A DNA stretch of 64,000 nucleotides from Icerya purchasi (GCA_039619475.1 CM077116.1:460535576-460599575), one strand, 5' to 3'. Positions 36,530 to 48,854 are shown, counted from the first letter of the stretch. The notes: generated by a model not told the origin, from the letters alone. Program-made: numbers and translations.

Positions 36530-37260
36530 TTTTTTTTGGGGGTTCCGAGTTCATGTTTTTTTCTTTTTTTCTTTTACCTCCATCCATCCATGTATTTAAG
36601 AGCCTTGTTCTCGTCTTTGCAGCTAGCCAATCATCTTCCATTCCTTCCTGTTGCCTGCTATGTTCTTGATCTCTTTATACGTCATTTGCGTTCTTCTTTT
36701 TACTTGATCCATCCATGTTATCCTACGTCTTCCCGTTTTTTCTTTTTCCTTCCAATTTCCCCTCGATTATGACCTTCATAAAGGCGTTGTGTCGCAGTGT
36801 GTGCCCTAGAAGCCTTTCTCGTCTTTGTTGTATTGTTTCCATCAGTTTCCTTTTTTCCTTTACCATTTCCAACACATCTGAATTCTTCTTCTTCTGCCTC
36901 CATACTATATATATTCATAATGCAGCGACATCCCGACATTTCGAAGTCCTCTAAACGTTCTTTTAGATTTTTCGTCAACACCCACGTTTCCGAGCCATAC
37001 AGTAATATTAATCATTTTTTCCTTGCCTCTATTTTAATTTTTCTATTGAATAAATCTCTTCTTTTCATAAACGCTTGTTTATAGTTATTGCAATTCTTGT
37101 TTTGTGTCACTTCTTCCTGTATTCGTTATTGTACTTCCCAAGTATGTGAATTGTTCCACTTGGTCTAAGGTCTTATTATCTAACATTATCTGTGTTTTCT
37201 TTTCACCTTTTCCGGTCATTAGGATTTTTGTTTTACTTCGGCTTATGTTTAAATGTGTGT
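36530..37260 (-). mobile_element. RTE-like LINE C-terminal remnant (minus)
   Basis: The minus-strand reading starts at NISRSKTKILMTGKGEKK and continues TLDQVEQFTYLGSTITNTGR, the lysine-rich and FxYLGS motifs that follow the RTE catalytic box. After several frameshifts come ETIQQRRERLLGHTLRHN, MKVIIEGKLEGKRKNGK and EWKMIGWL, matching the family's RR-x-FIGHVLRHD, IIEGKIEGKRxxGRPR and C-terminal Trp motifs. Stops and shifts are too many for function. The catalytic domain upstream is missing and the 3' limit is not sharp. Confidence 0.8.
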
Positions 37261-38585
37261 ATAATACTAGGAATAGGGAACTTTTTTTGTAGTCTCTTTG
37301 TACTCAGCGTTAACTCGAATTTTTGTAGACTTCTCTCTTTTCCATTCAGTGCCTATTTTTGCTATAATTTCTTTTTCTTCTTCTCGCACATTTACTCGAA
37401 ACTTTTTGATTTTGTCTTTTTGAAGAATTTCCCAATTCTTTGTACTTACTAATTATTCGATTTTGTAAAACGTGTTTATTCACTTCCAGTGAAAATTGAA
37501 AGTATTCTACTGTTTGTTTTTGGCTTTTAACATGTCAACCTAAACTAGTAAAATAATATAGCTTTTATTGTAAACATTTTTTTTAAGGTCTTGTAATTTA
37601 ATCATTTACTTATTGCTTATTTAATTTTTGTTACCTGTTATTTTGCCGGTCGTGTGTTTTAATATTCCTTCGATTTTCTAATTGTTTCTTCGGTGAAAAG
37701 TTTAACCAGCCCCCTCAAGTAAAAAAAAACAAAAAAAAAAAAAACATTCCTATTTGTAAGCCGTCTTAATCTTTCAATTTCTTTCCTTAAAAAGTCAACT
37801 TGTGTCGAGATACCCTGTGCAAGTCAAACAATCCTTTCTGTTTTAATTTTTATTTTTATGCTAGTTTTTACTGCAAGCGACAAATGTACGCTGCGCCTAA
37901 CGCGTGACGTTCTATCAATCTATTGTTACATTTTCCATGTTTTGCGATATTAAACATTGATCCATTATTTACGGCCTTACATGTGACAGTATTTACATAT
38001 TTATTTTGTAGGTTTGGTTATTTTAGGATGGGCTTACATTTCATCATATTTTATTTTATTATTAGTCATCACTTGTTTTCCGTTAATTTTACATATAGAG
38101 TAAATTACCAATTATAATGTATATTTTATTTTCCAGAACAATTGTGTTTAATTACGGTTAGTTTTGTCTATCTCAGTATATTTTCATTGTCACATAAATT
38201 ATCGTATAGCCGTTTATTTTGCTGAGATACCATTTCTTGTTTCATTTTATCCGCAGTGGATGATTATTATTGTGATCTTTCTTCAATTTCTATTTGGAAA
38301 TATTTTGTATTTGGTTCCAAATTACCCGAGAGCGGTTTTTTTTATATTTACTTCTTGTTTACTCTTCCTTATATACACATATAGAGTGAGTGTGCATTTT
38401 ATCTTTACTACTAAAGCGGTTTTTTGTTTTTACTTCTCTAAATTTATTCCGTCCGGTTAATTCATTTTCACGAAAAAATTTTGTTTGTTCTAAAATCACT
38501 AAATGAAATTATTTTCTGCGCTATCTAAGGAGGGAGTTATTTTAACAATTATATGAAATAAATGACGCTAATATGAAACAATTAA
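37261..38585. other. no gene seen
   Basis: Plus strand strongly T-rich. Frames such as 38164-38460 are F/Y/I/L-rich low-complexity. No recognised feature. Confidence 0.45.
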
Positions 38586-38599
38586 TTTTGTATTTATAA

Positions 38600-38644
38600 A
38601 AAACCCAACGCGTTTCGAAGTGAACGCTTCATGATCACAGGATG
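38600..38644 (-). repeat. Penelope-like core repeat, copy 2
   Basis: AACGCGTTTCGAAGTGAACG and then CTTCATGATCACAGGA, about 80% identical over 37 bp to 10984-11020. GCGTT (38610-38614) pairs with AACGC (38623-38627). In the other copy the corresponding stem is GTGTT with AACAC, a compensatory change. No open frame is associated. Confidence 0.6.
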
Positions 38645-40565
38645 AAGAGTGTTCCACCTTCAACCTTTCTGGTTTATCGTAATTCCTGATTTGATTCACA
38701 CATTTACTGTAATCAGACTTGCGAAGAGCACACCGCACGAAGTTAAAGATAGGTGTCGATACTGACAATAACGAGAGGGGGGCTATATGTACACATATAT
38801 TTTTTTTTAATTTTAAACCACGGACTAGGCAAAATAATTTTTGCGCCATTCATCTCACCTTTTTCTCGGTTTCATCCTTTGCCGATGTGCTTTTCTTTCT
38901 TCTGTCCACATTTTGCCCATTTTCTTCTTTCGTTTCTGCTAAAAACCTCTTCGAACGTCTCTTTATTTTCTTGTTAAATACGTTTTTAATTATAATTTTT
39001 TTTTTTTTTTTTTTTATCTCAAACGATTAGTAAGCGCATTTTCACAGCTATACTACTAAGGCTCCGTGGAATAATTGTTTTCTGATCGTATCTGTTGATT
39101 TTTCGGTTAATTGAAACGACTCCGCGTTGCAAACTGTCGTTTATTACTCGTAATATTCGTAAACAGATTTTATGAATGTCGTTGTAAATTTAAAAGTTAC
39201 CATTACCGATATTTTGGTTAAGAGGCTAGATGAAGTCGGAGAACATTGGAGCGTCTGAAAGGCGATAATTAATTCGTTTTATAGTGAAACGAATTTTCCG
39301 TAGCTTAAATAACTCGAAGACTATATAGTAGATTTTTTTTTTTTTTTCCCGTTTTTAAACGATTTTTCCTACTTTTTAGATTGCAGAAAGGCAAAAACAA
39401 TGTTGAAAGTCCGTTAGATTAAGGAGAAGACTGTTGTCAGGAAATACGGAGAGCGAATTTGAAATGTGAACGGGGAAAAATAAGAATACGAATAAACATT
39501 AAAAATAGTCCGACTAAATTCACATGTAATATATACCGTACGAGATAAATACGTGTAGTTCGGAGCGTGTTGTTTTCTACATTTGCGGTAAAGCGTACAA
39601 TAACTAATTATGAGTGACGATTGAATTCGTTATTAACAGGAACATAAATTATATTTTGGAGTAGAATTTATTCTAACGAATTCGTGTCGATGATGTTTTT
39701 TTTTTTCTCATTTTTTATTATTTCTTTTTCCGTTCATTTTACGGTTGAACATTTCTCCATAAAAAAATAAAAAATAAATGCTCTTGGCGCTAACGAAAAT
39801 ATTTTTAAAATATTTTTCTTTTTGCGTCGGCTAAGTGAATTTAAAAATGTGAGTATGATAAAATAAGCGCTCGCGATAGTAAAATAAATAAAAAGAAAAA
39901 TAAATCATGTAGTTTTCTTTCTAAAAGTAATCGATGTATTCGAAGAACACAAAATTTATCGAGTAATAATAATGGTGTTTTATTGATTGGTATTATTAAA
40001 ATGAATAAGATTTCATTGTGCTTTCTTCCTTTTAGTAGTTACTGGTCGTTCGAGTTTTTTCTTTGTTTTTTTTTTTAAAGTTTATTAGCGAAAAGAAAAG
40101 AAAATTTCGATTTTAACACGATAGCGAATAGGTAAAGAAAGGAATGATAGACGGTGGAGCGAGCGAATTGATTATATAAAAGGCATAGTAAACTCTGAAA
40201 GTTGGAGTTGAAAAAAAATTAAGAAAAAGACAATACATGTAAATTAGATCATTATTATCATCTGGCGTTATACAGGAGACTGCCGAATATGTTGTAGATC
40301 ACAGGAAGTAGAAGATTGTAGATGGAAGAAGCTGATAAATCGGCGACGATGGAAACACTCTCGGCTTCTCAAAGGACAGAAATGGAAGATTAAAAAATGA
40401 CAAGGTGCGCTGGTCTGTAGCTCTGGCTTTGGTTTTTTGACAGCAAGAGTTTGATGGATAGCAGCCAGTTTTCTTACGGAATCGATACGTTATTTGTTGT
40501 TACGATTTCTTTCATCGCCGAAAAAGGAATTTAAATTAGCTATTTATACGTAAGATGTCGAGTCT
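38645..40565. other. no gene seen
   Basis: AT-rich sequence with T-runs at 38998-39015 and 39333-39347. No recognised coding sequence or repeats. Confidence 0.5.
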
Positions 40566-41288
40566 ATTATTGCAGAGTAAACGAATCTAAATCTACGCAT
40601 GTCTTGTTTACGCTAAACAGAATTAAGGGAAATACACCAATCCGCTTTAACGACGAAATAATTCCTGAGTCCTGTTCCGTAAAATATTTAGGACTGCACC
40701 TGGATCAAAGGCTAACTTGGAAAAACCATATTTTAGCCAAAAGGAAACAACTTGAGCTCAAACTACGGAGTATGAACTGGCTAATGCATACAAATTCATT
40801 CTTATCAGTTAAAAACAAACTGTTAATATATAAAGTTATTTTGAAGCCTATATGGACATATGGAATAGAAATCTGGGGAACCGCCAGCAACTCCAGACTG
40901 AAAACTATCCAGCGTTTCCAGTCTAAGGTATTGCGCAACATCGTTGGAGCACCGTGGTATATCTGTAATACTGATTTACATAAGGATCTCCACATGCCTG
41001 ATGTAAAAGAAACGGTCAGAACACACAGTGGTAGATATATGCAGCGACTCCAGAAACATGTCAATCGACTGGCTGCCAACCTCAAGCGAAATCCCACAGA
41101 ATTCAAACGTTTAAAAAGATATGGTCAAATGGATCTACAACATCGTTATTAATTAATATATACAGAGAATGGCTGCTAATGGGCAGCATCTAATGATAAT
41201 ACCGTAAAACATTAGTGCTACTTATTGACCCGTTCAGGGACAGATTGTACGCAAAAATAAAAAAAAAAAAAAAAAAAAAATTATTGCA
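40566..41288 (+). mobile_element. 5'-truncated Jockey-type LINE with 9-bp target-site duplication
   Basis: ATTATTGCA at 40566-40574 is repeated at 41280-41288, immediately after an A-rich tail (about 41252-41279). Between them lie the last part of an RT open frame, a short 3' UTR and the tail. Perfect flanking duplications plus 5' truncation and a poly-A tail are the signature of target-primed reverse transcription, so both ends are defined here. No RNase H follows the RT, which fits Jockey rather than the I clade. Confidence 0.9.
40577..41152 (+). pseudogene. Jockey-type reverse transcriptase, C-terminal fragment
   Basis: Starting at the truncation point the frame reads VNESKSTHVLFT, the usual lysine-containing motif just after the catalytic box. 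It continues with VKYLGLHLDQRLTWKNHI, LIYKVILKPIWTYGIEIWG, KTIQRFQSKVLRNIVGAPWY and a C-terminal DLHMPDVKETV segment, ending at TAA 41150-41152. All motifs match the thumb and post-RT region of Jockey-clade proteins. The frame is uninterrupted, in contrast to most other LINE pieces in this window, so the insertion is comparatively young. It lacks the catalytic FADD and everything upstream and cannot be functional. Confidence 0.9.
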
Positions 41289-41805
41289 TTTCCATAAAAT
41301 TAAAAGTATAACTTAACGCGGATAAGCCATTTCATGCCCAGATGACCTACTGCAGTAGATCTGCGGTGGTGCTGATTCTTCTACTAGTAGATGTGAAGGT
41401 AAAATAATAAGAAAAGTATCGATTATGATATAAGCTGGCGATTGTATTGTTTTCCACTTGATGGCACTGGTAATAATTCTGAATGTTAAAGCGAAAAAAT
41501 AAATAAATAAATAAATAATAAGCCTTTCCCATTCATTTGTTATCCCATGAAATATTAATTATTTATCTCTGGAAAAAGTAAAGAACTTTCCGACTTACCA
41601 CAGAATAAGAATCAGTCTCTTCCCGTATACTTGTGATTCAACCAGTTATTGTTGAAACGAGCTGAATTTGGTCTACATCTATCTCGTCGTATGGGTCGTG
41701 TTCTTTGCAAATTTTTCATTCTCAATGGTAAATTGTTATACCGATTTTTTTTTCTCCCTCCTTTCTCTGTGCCTAGCTTTCGCCATCTGGCCATTCAATA
41801 TTTTT
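41289..41805. other. no gene seen; AAAT microsatellite
   Basis: (AAAT)n at 41497-41520 may be the tail of a plus-strand retroelement, but no coding sequence precedes it. Confidence 0.45.
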
Positions 41806-41810
41806 TTTTT

Positions 41811-42485
41811 TTGTTATTTATTTATTTATTTATTTTTTATTGTTTTATTAAGTTTATATTATTATTTATAAATTATTAAAATAAATTATATTTTATACAA
41901 TTATGTTACTGAGTTTTATGTATTGGTGTAATATGTAAGCAGGTTCCTGATGTGGTTCTCGCGTCATCTGTAGTAAGGTTATTGGCATGGTCTTATAGAA
42001 TGGTAATATTCTTTTTAAAAAATCTGTTCTATGATCATCATATATTTCACATTGCCAAATAATGTGTTCAATTGAGCCAATCTTTCTGTATTCGCACAAA
42101 TTATTTGTTATTATACCCAGCCTATGTAATATTTCCGGAGTTCTTGTGTAGCCCGTACGTATTCGGCATATATAACGTATATATTCTCCGCTCATTTTAT
42201 TTGTAAACCACGTTTTCTTTCGTATGTGGTTTTTTGTATTTCGAAATATTTCTTCTCAACATTTCTACTAGTTTTTTCATATTGTGCTCGCCACTCATCA
42301 TTTACCATCTGTTCAATATGGGGTATATCTTTTCTATTTATATTATCGTCCTTCAGCCGATTTCAACGTATTTGTGTGCTTTTTGGCGGCACTTTCTGTC
42401 AAAGTTATCTTCCTGTTTTTTAGATTTGTTTTTATTTCATCCCTATTTCCATTGGTCGCGCCGGATTTCAAGTTATTACTATTTT
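41811..42485 (-). mobile_element. LINE C-terminal fragment with AAAT tail (minus)
   Basis: On the minus strand, after a degenerate GNRDE remnant of the RNase H end (about 42470), the reading gives DIPHIEQMVNDEWRAQY and, after a frameshift, YICRIRTGYTRTPEILHRLG. It ends with NNLCEY...SIEHIIWQC, a C-terminal knuckle with one Cys missing. The open frame ends at 41893. A (TTTA)n tract on the plus strand at 41811-41836 is a plausible tail. The element was RNase H-bearing and is distinct in sequence from the I-clade pieces at 7, 27 and 43 kb. Confidence 0.75.
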
Positions 42486-42591
42486 CAAAATAAAAAATAA
42501 TCGTAAAATTTTTGTGTTAATTCGGTTTTTTCTTGTTAATTTACATTTCTTACATTTTCACTTTTTCGGCAACTCGTAGAAGATTTTTCCT

Positions 42592-43910
42592 TTTTTTTTT
42601 TCTCTTATACCTTCAACCCTAGCTAGGTTCCGGACTTTGTACAATATCTAGGCTATTACGGCCCAAGAGTCTCCGGTTACAGGACTGCCCTTAAGTCATT
42701 GTCCCTGACGAATTGAAATACTGCGCTCAGGTTCCCTTCTGAATTCGAGAAGACATAGCTAAGATCAGCAAATTGTTCTACAACTTTGAAATGTGGAGTA
42801 GTTTATGAGAATATATGATCAACGGACGGTGGCTCTGGTGACCGCCTTCCAACAAGTGGTCGTGGGATAGTCGCGTGTGACCAAGGCGTAAGCGGTTGAG
42901 CGCACAATAATATACTCGTAGAGCCCTCACCTCCGGGGGGGGGGGGGCACCATGGCTTTACGGACTCCTTAAACTCTGGGGGTGGGACGGAGTAGAGATG
43001 TATTCTTGGTTCCACTGTTCCATTATTTGACTTTGTAGGGGGCCCAAGGGTGTTCTGTGGACTGCGAGCTGTAATGATTGAGTGAGTTGAGCTGCTGTGT
43101 CCGCCCTTTCATTCCTTGAGCTTCCGGCATGAGACCCACAGCACAATTAAATTATGACCCTTTGACTGTAGTCCCATGATGAGTGTGTTAGGATTTGGTT
43201 TGTTAACCTCCTTCCCGGGGTTCCACTTTCTAACATCCTAGCCGCCACTAGTGAGTCTGTTTTTTTTTTGTTTTTTTTTTTCACTTTTTTATTGGGCTTG
43301 TCGGCTACGGACGATTACCCATCAAGAAGGAAGAACATAGAACAAAAGGAAACTGAGGACACTAAGAAAGTTATTCGGGGATGATGGAGACGGCCAGAAC
43401 TAGTCAAAAAAGATTGGTACTAGAACTCGTGCAATTAGCAGTCCGAAGAGAAATAAATGTGTAGACGAAAAAATATAAAGGATACCTTAAAGGAAAGGAA
43501 AGCTCTCATGTCTTGTTAGCCGTTATACCTGATTATAATATATTATATATCTATTTGAACTAAATGCACGATGTGACCAGCATAAAAAGAAAAGTATTTT
43601 TATCCATGTCTGCGATTGTAGGGCAGCATCAATAGTATGTCACGCATTGGCTCTGTGAAGGCCAGAATCATTTCCAGACGAAAGCGTAATGCGTATAATT
43701 CTGCATCTAAAATTGAGCACTAATCGCTCAGACGGATGATTGTCATTGCTTCGTTCACTTCAAAGGCGCAAGCAGTTCGTGTCATCTCTTTGACGGGTTC
43801 TGCTTTTGCTCCGTCTGTATAACACTGCATGGCATTGCCGTACTGTGTTATTGTTTTACACGTGTCTTGTGTAAGCTGCTCCGACATGCCGTTTTACTTA
43901 TACTTTTGCC
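42592..43910 (-). mobile_element. I-clade LINE 3' portion, RNase H split by a nested insertion (minus)
   Basis: The minus-strand reading enters before RNase H (EQLTQDTCKTITQYGNAM, about 43860) and continues CYTDGAKAEPVKEM (first Asp, about 43813) and SILDAELYALRF (Glu). It runs to RDILLM at 43627, where a 366-bp insertion intervenes. It resumes in the same frame at TDSLVAARMLESG (second Asp, about 43257), then frameshifts and reaches AGSSRNERADTAAQ (final Asp kept). Near 42941 a 13-base C/G run breaks the frame. RLRLGHTRLSHDHLLEGG and a terminus ending in a TAA (42677-42679) follow. The 3' UTR shares GTAATAGCCTA with the LINE at 9.58 kb. The A-tail is the T-run at 42592-42602. The knuckle cysteines are lost. 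All four RNase H acidic residues survive, so the breaks rather than point loss inactivated it. Confidence 0.87.
43261..43626 (-). mobile_element. nested retroposon inside the LINE RNase H domain (minus)
   Basis: The inserted segment begins on the minus strand with CTGCCCTACAATCGCAGACA. It ends with GATGGGTAATCGTCCGTAGC, CGACAAGCCCAATAAA and a long A-rich tail (T-run 43261-43282 on plus). The end resembles the 3' tails at 14.2, 56.9 and 58.2 kb. No open frame is recognised, so it is a SINE or a 5'-truncated LINE 3' UTR. No clear target-site duplication is seen. Confidence 0.75.
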
Positions 43911-45846
43911 GAACCGATTGGTTAACTGCTACAGGCTCGAGTTGCCACAAATGTAACGAACACTGCTGTTCGGCTTAAGAATGTTTGTAAATTTAATTCC
44001 TTTCTTTTGAGAAAAGTTAATATTAAAAATGATTTTCCAGACTACCGATAGTGCTAATTTAATCATCTACGTCTTTTCCTTTGTTCAACGACCGTATGTG
44101 CACGTCGACTTCGTTAATTTAAAAAAAAAAAGTGTACTCCCCCTCCCCCTCGAATTTTATTTTAGGACCCGCTCCGTTTTAAGTTTTACGAGATTCTCGC
44201 TTTTCCATTGAAAGTGTACGAAAGGAGAATTAAGTAAATTTTCTTCTTTGAATTTTCACACTAAACGGTGTAATATAGCACGAATAAAGGTTGCGTAATT
44301 TGGCGGGGAGAAAAAGAGTTCGTTGTGTAGCATCCGAGGCAGGATCAACACGAAGTTACTAAGTTGCAGAGTTGTGCGCGGATGATGTTTCAAGTTGTGC
44401 CGGTTTTATTGCATTGAGAAACTAATGAAGAGATTTTTTCCGCTTATTATTCGAGCGAGCGGAATTCTTAGACAACCTTCGACTTTACTGAAAAAGCGTG
44501 CGCGCTTCTTCTAGGAAGTCGTCAAATGGACGTCGTTCGACGTAACCTGACGTCTATCTTTCGTGATTAATCTTTACTCATTACCATCTTCGAGTGACGA
44601 TGTTGCAATTCTTTACCGCATCTAATTTCTGTCTAATCTGGTGCGCCTCTATTCGTTAACAACCTCTCTTGTAGCTTAACTCTATGCTCTCTGATTCTCC
44701 TGGAATTCTTTCGAACATTCCGACTCCGGTTTATGACGTAAAAATACGTTTTCTGTTTGAGCAGAATACTTCTGTAAACGTTAATATGTAATTTTGCCCA
44801 TATTGGTTTCGCCGTCGCCGTGGTGAAAGAGCTTAGAAGTTTCAACTCGAATCGAGGTGTAACCGATAGTAGCAACCTGTGTGTTACACAATGATACGTT
44901 TAAAAGGTCCACACATGCTTAAACATATGATACAATGCCGTTTTGCTAACATTTAGAACCGTGACCGAATTTTTTCGCGTGCTATGTTTGGGGTTTTTTC
45001 TTGTTTATTGAGATGACGCGAGTTTTTTTTTTTTTTTTTAAATATTTGTAATGTGCGAGAGGGCCAGTGTCAGTAATTGTCCGAGAATAGCTATTATGTT
45101 ATTGTACGGTCTGGACAGGTCTAATCGTATGACATTGCATACTGTGCGCGATACATTCAAAAAATTCACAGTGGTTGGGGGAGATTGCTGTAATTTAAAA
45201 AAAAAAGAAAACGATTTTATTAATAACATTTTCTACACTTGTCCGTGATAAATTTGCTGAAGAAGGGACCTACGAAATTTACATAAACATATATATATAT
45301 TTATATATATGTATGTACGAGTATGTATGTATATATTGTTAGTGAGAGGAGGCAGGTTTATACTTTTTGTAACTTGGACAAAATACTCTTATTTGCTCAA
45401 TATTTCGAGTCTGCTTTTGTTAATATTGTAATAAATTAGTTTTAACATTAGACTTTCAAACTTTTCATTTGTTCGTCTGAAGCGTCATTGCCTCTAGTCG
45501 TCTATACTGTCGGTCACTTAGTTAATTTGTCAGGAAAAAATTAGCATAAAGTTAAGCTAAAATCGTATATCTCGTAATAAAAATTTAAAAACTAACTATC
45601 AGAACCTATCCGATATTTATATGGGTCATTTCTGCAGGACATGGAGATTTTATTAATAATAATTAATCGTATTTAATTTCCATATCAAGGTGCCGTTGAA
45701 AAAAATTTCATATATTATTAGCGCGTGCTTGCAGTGCCAAGGTACATGCATGTATCGGCTATTTCTGTTAATTAAGTAACAGACCAAGTCTACATTTAAC
45801 ATTTTTGGAAATTAAAGTTTTTTTTATTGATCATTTTACTGAATAG

Positions 45847-45877
<31 letters not shown>

Positions 45878-47570
45878 TAAAAACTCGTGATAAAATATTT
45901 TCAGAATAAAGTTTTCGTTCTGATTTAATTATTTTAAAAAGAAACATTCGCGTTGAGAATAGTGTCAATTTAGAAAATTGAATAGATTAGTTGTTTATGG
46001 TTTTTTAAATTTACTTCTGAAACTGGTGTGTACGCAAATAATAATGTAAATTAAGAACGCTTGTACTGGATTATGTGTTGCTCGGGCTTTTAAAAAAAAA
46101 ATTTATTTATAAATGAGAAACTTTTTAAAATGTTCCCGCTTTGAACAGTTTACGATTACCCCGGAACTATTTTTGTTGATTAATTAATATTTTGGCTATA
46201 TATTTCTTTTTTTAAAGCTTCTTTTTGTGTGTACATGTTTAAAATGTGTTTTGTTTTTCTTTTTTTTTTCTTTTTTTTTTTTGAGTCTAATAGCCGAGCC
46301 GTCAGTTACGATGACGTACTTTTTTTTTGTCTATTTTGACTGAAGCGATGTCGGGGAAGAAGCAATTAAAGTAATTGGATATCGTTAAATGTTTTTATGT
46401 TATGGAATTTTTTAAAATTTTTTTTACATATTTCAAATTTCATATTAATGGGTTATTGGAGGAGAAGTTGTAAAACTTTTTAAGGAGGTGTTTTTTTCCA
46501 ATTCGGGGGCTACCCAAAAGTTGTATACGTCCTTAAAGAGTGTTTTAAATTTGTGTATAATTTCAGGTTTATTTGTTAAACTGTTCTGGAATTACATAGT
46601 TTTAATTTTTATGCGATTTCTAAAACAACTTCATAGAATTATTCGGTACATTGTCTATTTGGTACAATTCACAGTTGTATATTGAAAGTAATTAGTGATA
46701 AATTTGGAAATCACCCGAAGAGCAACTTTTATTCGTTCTTAATTACTTCGCCGATTTTTCATAAAATTCGAGCATAGTTGCGAATGAGTTATTTAAGGTC
46801 TAGTGCACAATTTCGGTTATACTTTCCATTGCGTTCTGGGCCTGGTACGTAATTTCGGTGCTCCCTGTTGGCGAGCTAATTTTTTCAGGTATAAAAGATA
46901 TTTTTGCCCGGTCGGAAATCTAAATGGAAATGCTCCACGTGATGATGCCTAAACATCCATCTAAACGATAGCGACTAAAAGAGCGGTCCCTGATGGGGAG
47001 TGTCAATACTGAGAAACAAGCCGTAAATATTGATAAATATTCATTTGAAAATTTTCCCGATGAAAAAGTTAATAAATATTTCATACGTTACAGATATTGT
47101 ACGGCTGAAATATTTTGAAAATTTTAAAACTAGCTCGTGTTGATACTATTATCCGTGGAGGATGACCCGATAGTTTCATTATAGTAGAAAAACAGTAATG
47201 CAGTAAGGATAGTTAAATTGATTGTTTACGTTTAGTTCGAGTGTCATTCTAAAGTCCAGTTCTTAAAGGAGAAAGAAAAAAAAAAGCACCGTGAGATTAC
47301 ATTTTATCGATGTAAATGATGGTGCGTTATACGGAGTAAAGCACAGACAGAGTAGGCTAATTGGTATGAATACTCGGAATGTATCAGAATTTAGATAAGA
47401 GATAATTAGTATTCACGCTTTGATTATGGATATTTATATTCGATACTAGTGGACGGTTATTGAAAATTTAATTAGTTAAATGGAATGAGACTGGTTTTGT
47501 TTTCATGTACTTCCCTAGATTTTTCCGATGCCAATTATTTCAAGCTAAGTAAACCCTTAAGCGACTTAAA
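43911..47570. other. no gene seen
   Basis: AT-rich sequence with a TA-rich microsatellite at 45290-45345 and an A-run at 45851-45877. The frames at 44633-44875 (minus) and 46488-46685 (plus) are not recognised. Confidence 0.45.
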
Positions 47571-47589
47571 TTTGAAATAAACGAGTTTT

Positions 47590-47645
47590 TAAGTCATGAC
47601 CTCCGGTTCGATAGTCGCGTAACCACTAACCCCTATTGCGCTACT
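47590..47645 (-). repeat. tRNA-like SINE head, truncated (minus)
   Basis: The minus strand reads TAGGGGTTAGTGGTTACGCG and then ACTATCGAACCGGAGGTC. This is an A-box-like D-arm followed by an anticodon-arm-like stretch, as in many insect tRNA-derived SINEs. The B box expected just after GGTC is missing, so only the head survives. Confidence 0.5.
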
Positions 47646-47658
47646 ATATATATATATA

Positions 47659-48006
47659 AACTCGGCCATTTTGGCCTCGTAAGGGGCTGTGCCCCTTGAC
47701 CCCTCTTGCTTTCATTTCTGTCTCTTCCTCTTCTATACTTTGTATAAAATTATCAAAATTTACAACGTAATTCTTACTGGCATCAACACACACAAAAAAT
47801 AACATAACCACAAAAATCCTATTCTAACATTTAACTTCCGTTATATAAAATTAAGACATTTTTTCGTTACATTTTTCGTTACATATTTCATTACATAAAA
47901 TTGTGACATTTTTAAAATAATAATAAAAATCCTACAAAATATAACAAACGTTACATAAAATTGGGACATTTTTTCGAATGGGGGGTAGCCTAAGAATTAC
48001 GTTGTA

Positions 48007-48010
<4 letters not shown>
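47659..48010 (+). repeat. unclassified interspersed repeat, copy A
   Basis: Direct copy of the sequence at 50158-50448. Both start with GGCCATTTTG-CCTCG and share CCCCTTGACCCCTCTTGC, ACAACGTAATTCTTACTGGC and several ACATAAAATT-GGACATTTTTT units. Both end with GGTAGCCTAAGAATTAC. Copy A has an extra block of about 60 bp containing additional units. Two small hairpins open it: GGCCA/TGGCC and AAGGGGC (47681-47687) with GCCCCTT (47691-47697). The terminal TAAGAATTACGTTGTAA is inverted internally near 47763. Each copy is bordered by TA microsatellite. No coding sequence. Confidence 0.85.

Positions 48011-48058
<48 letters not shown>
48009..48058. repeat. TA microsatellite
   Basis: About 25 TA units between repeat copy A and the mariner element. 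Confidence 0.97.
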
Positions 48059-48061
<3 letters not shown>

Positions 48062-48124
48062 GTGTCTTTCAGGAAAAAACGTTCACGCGAAAAACGTAAA
48101 TAACGCATATAAAAATTAATCAGT

Positions 48125-48850
48125 TTATTCATTTTTTTTACATTCCTCATTAAATAAAATTTTCAATGTGAACAGCGCCACTTTCAACTGCATCAAACGA
48201 GTGACAAAATTCCTATTGCAAAGCTGTAACGTTCCGAATTCGATACTGTCGACGGCGCACGATATTTCTTCTTTTAATTGGTCGATCGGAGTTGGTCTGT
48301 TTATGTAGCAGCTATCCTTTACATAGTCTCAGCGGAAGTAGTCGAGAGAGTTTAAATCTGGGCTATACGGTAGTCAAGAGCAGCCACAGTTGAGTGCATC
48401 AGGGAAGCGATAGGAGATGGCACGTGACTTGAAATATTTGCGTAAGGAAGACAGCGGTTCCATGGCTTTGCTCCGTCTTGTTGTAAAATGAAACATTTAA
48501 TATTCTACATCGGCTCCATAACAGGAACAATTTCGTCCTTTAACATCGCCCAATACGATTTAGCTGTAACAGTACCGACGATAAACGATTCTGCGAACAT
48601 TCGGCACTGTTTACGTATGTGGTTACGCGTTACGGAAAAAGCGGTGTGTCGAATTCATTCGGGTTTTCTGTACTCCGGGAGTGGAAATTTTATTTGTTGT
48701 CATTACCGTGTAACCAAAAAAGCGCTTTTTCATTAAACCAAATGAATCGATGATCCGGTTTTGAACCATAGCACGATTTAACGTAGGGAAAAACCTTCTT
48801 CGACGAGCGCATTATGGCGCAGCCAAATGTACGAACTGACCTTTCTACGC
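48125..48850 (-). pseudogene. mariner/Tc1-type transposase, C-terminal two thirds, broken
   Basis: Downstream of the nested MITE the minus-strand reading gives KKVFPYVKSCYGSKPDH, WFNEKALFWLHG (region of the first catalytic Asp, here Asn) and ENPNEFDTPLFP. After frameshifts it gives KSYWAMLKDEIVPVMEP and LQQDGAKPW (second Asp). It ends with SPDLNSLDYF (third acidic position), a TGA where Trp is expected (48329-48331), YVKDSCYINRPTPIDQLKEE and NRNFVTRLMQ, stopping at TAA 48125-48127. This matches the family in which WPxRSPDLTPLDFFLWGYVK is followed by PxTLDELKQxI. At least two frameshifts and two stops. Confidence 0.85.
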
Positions 48851-48854
48851 TTAA

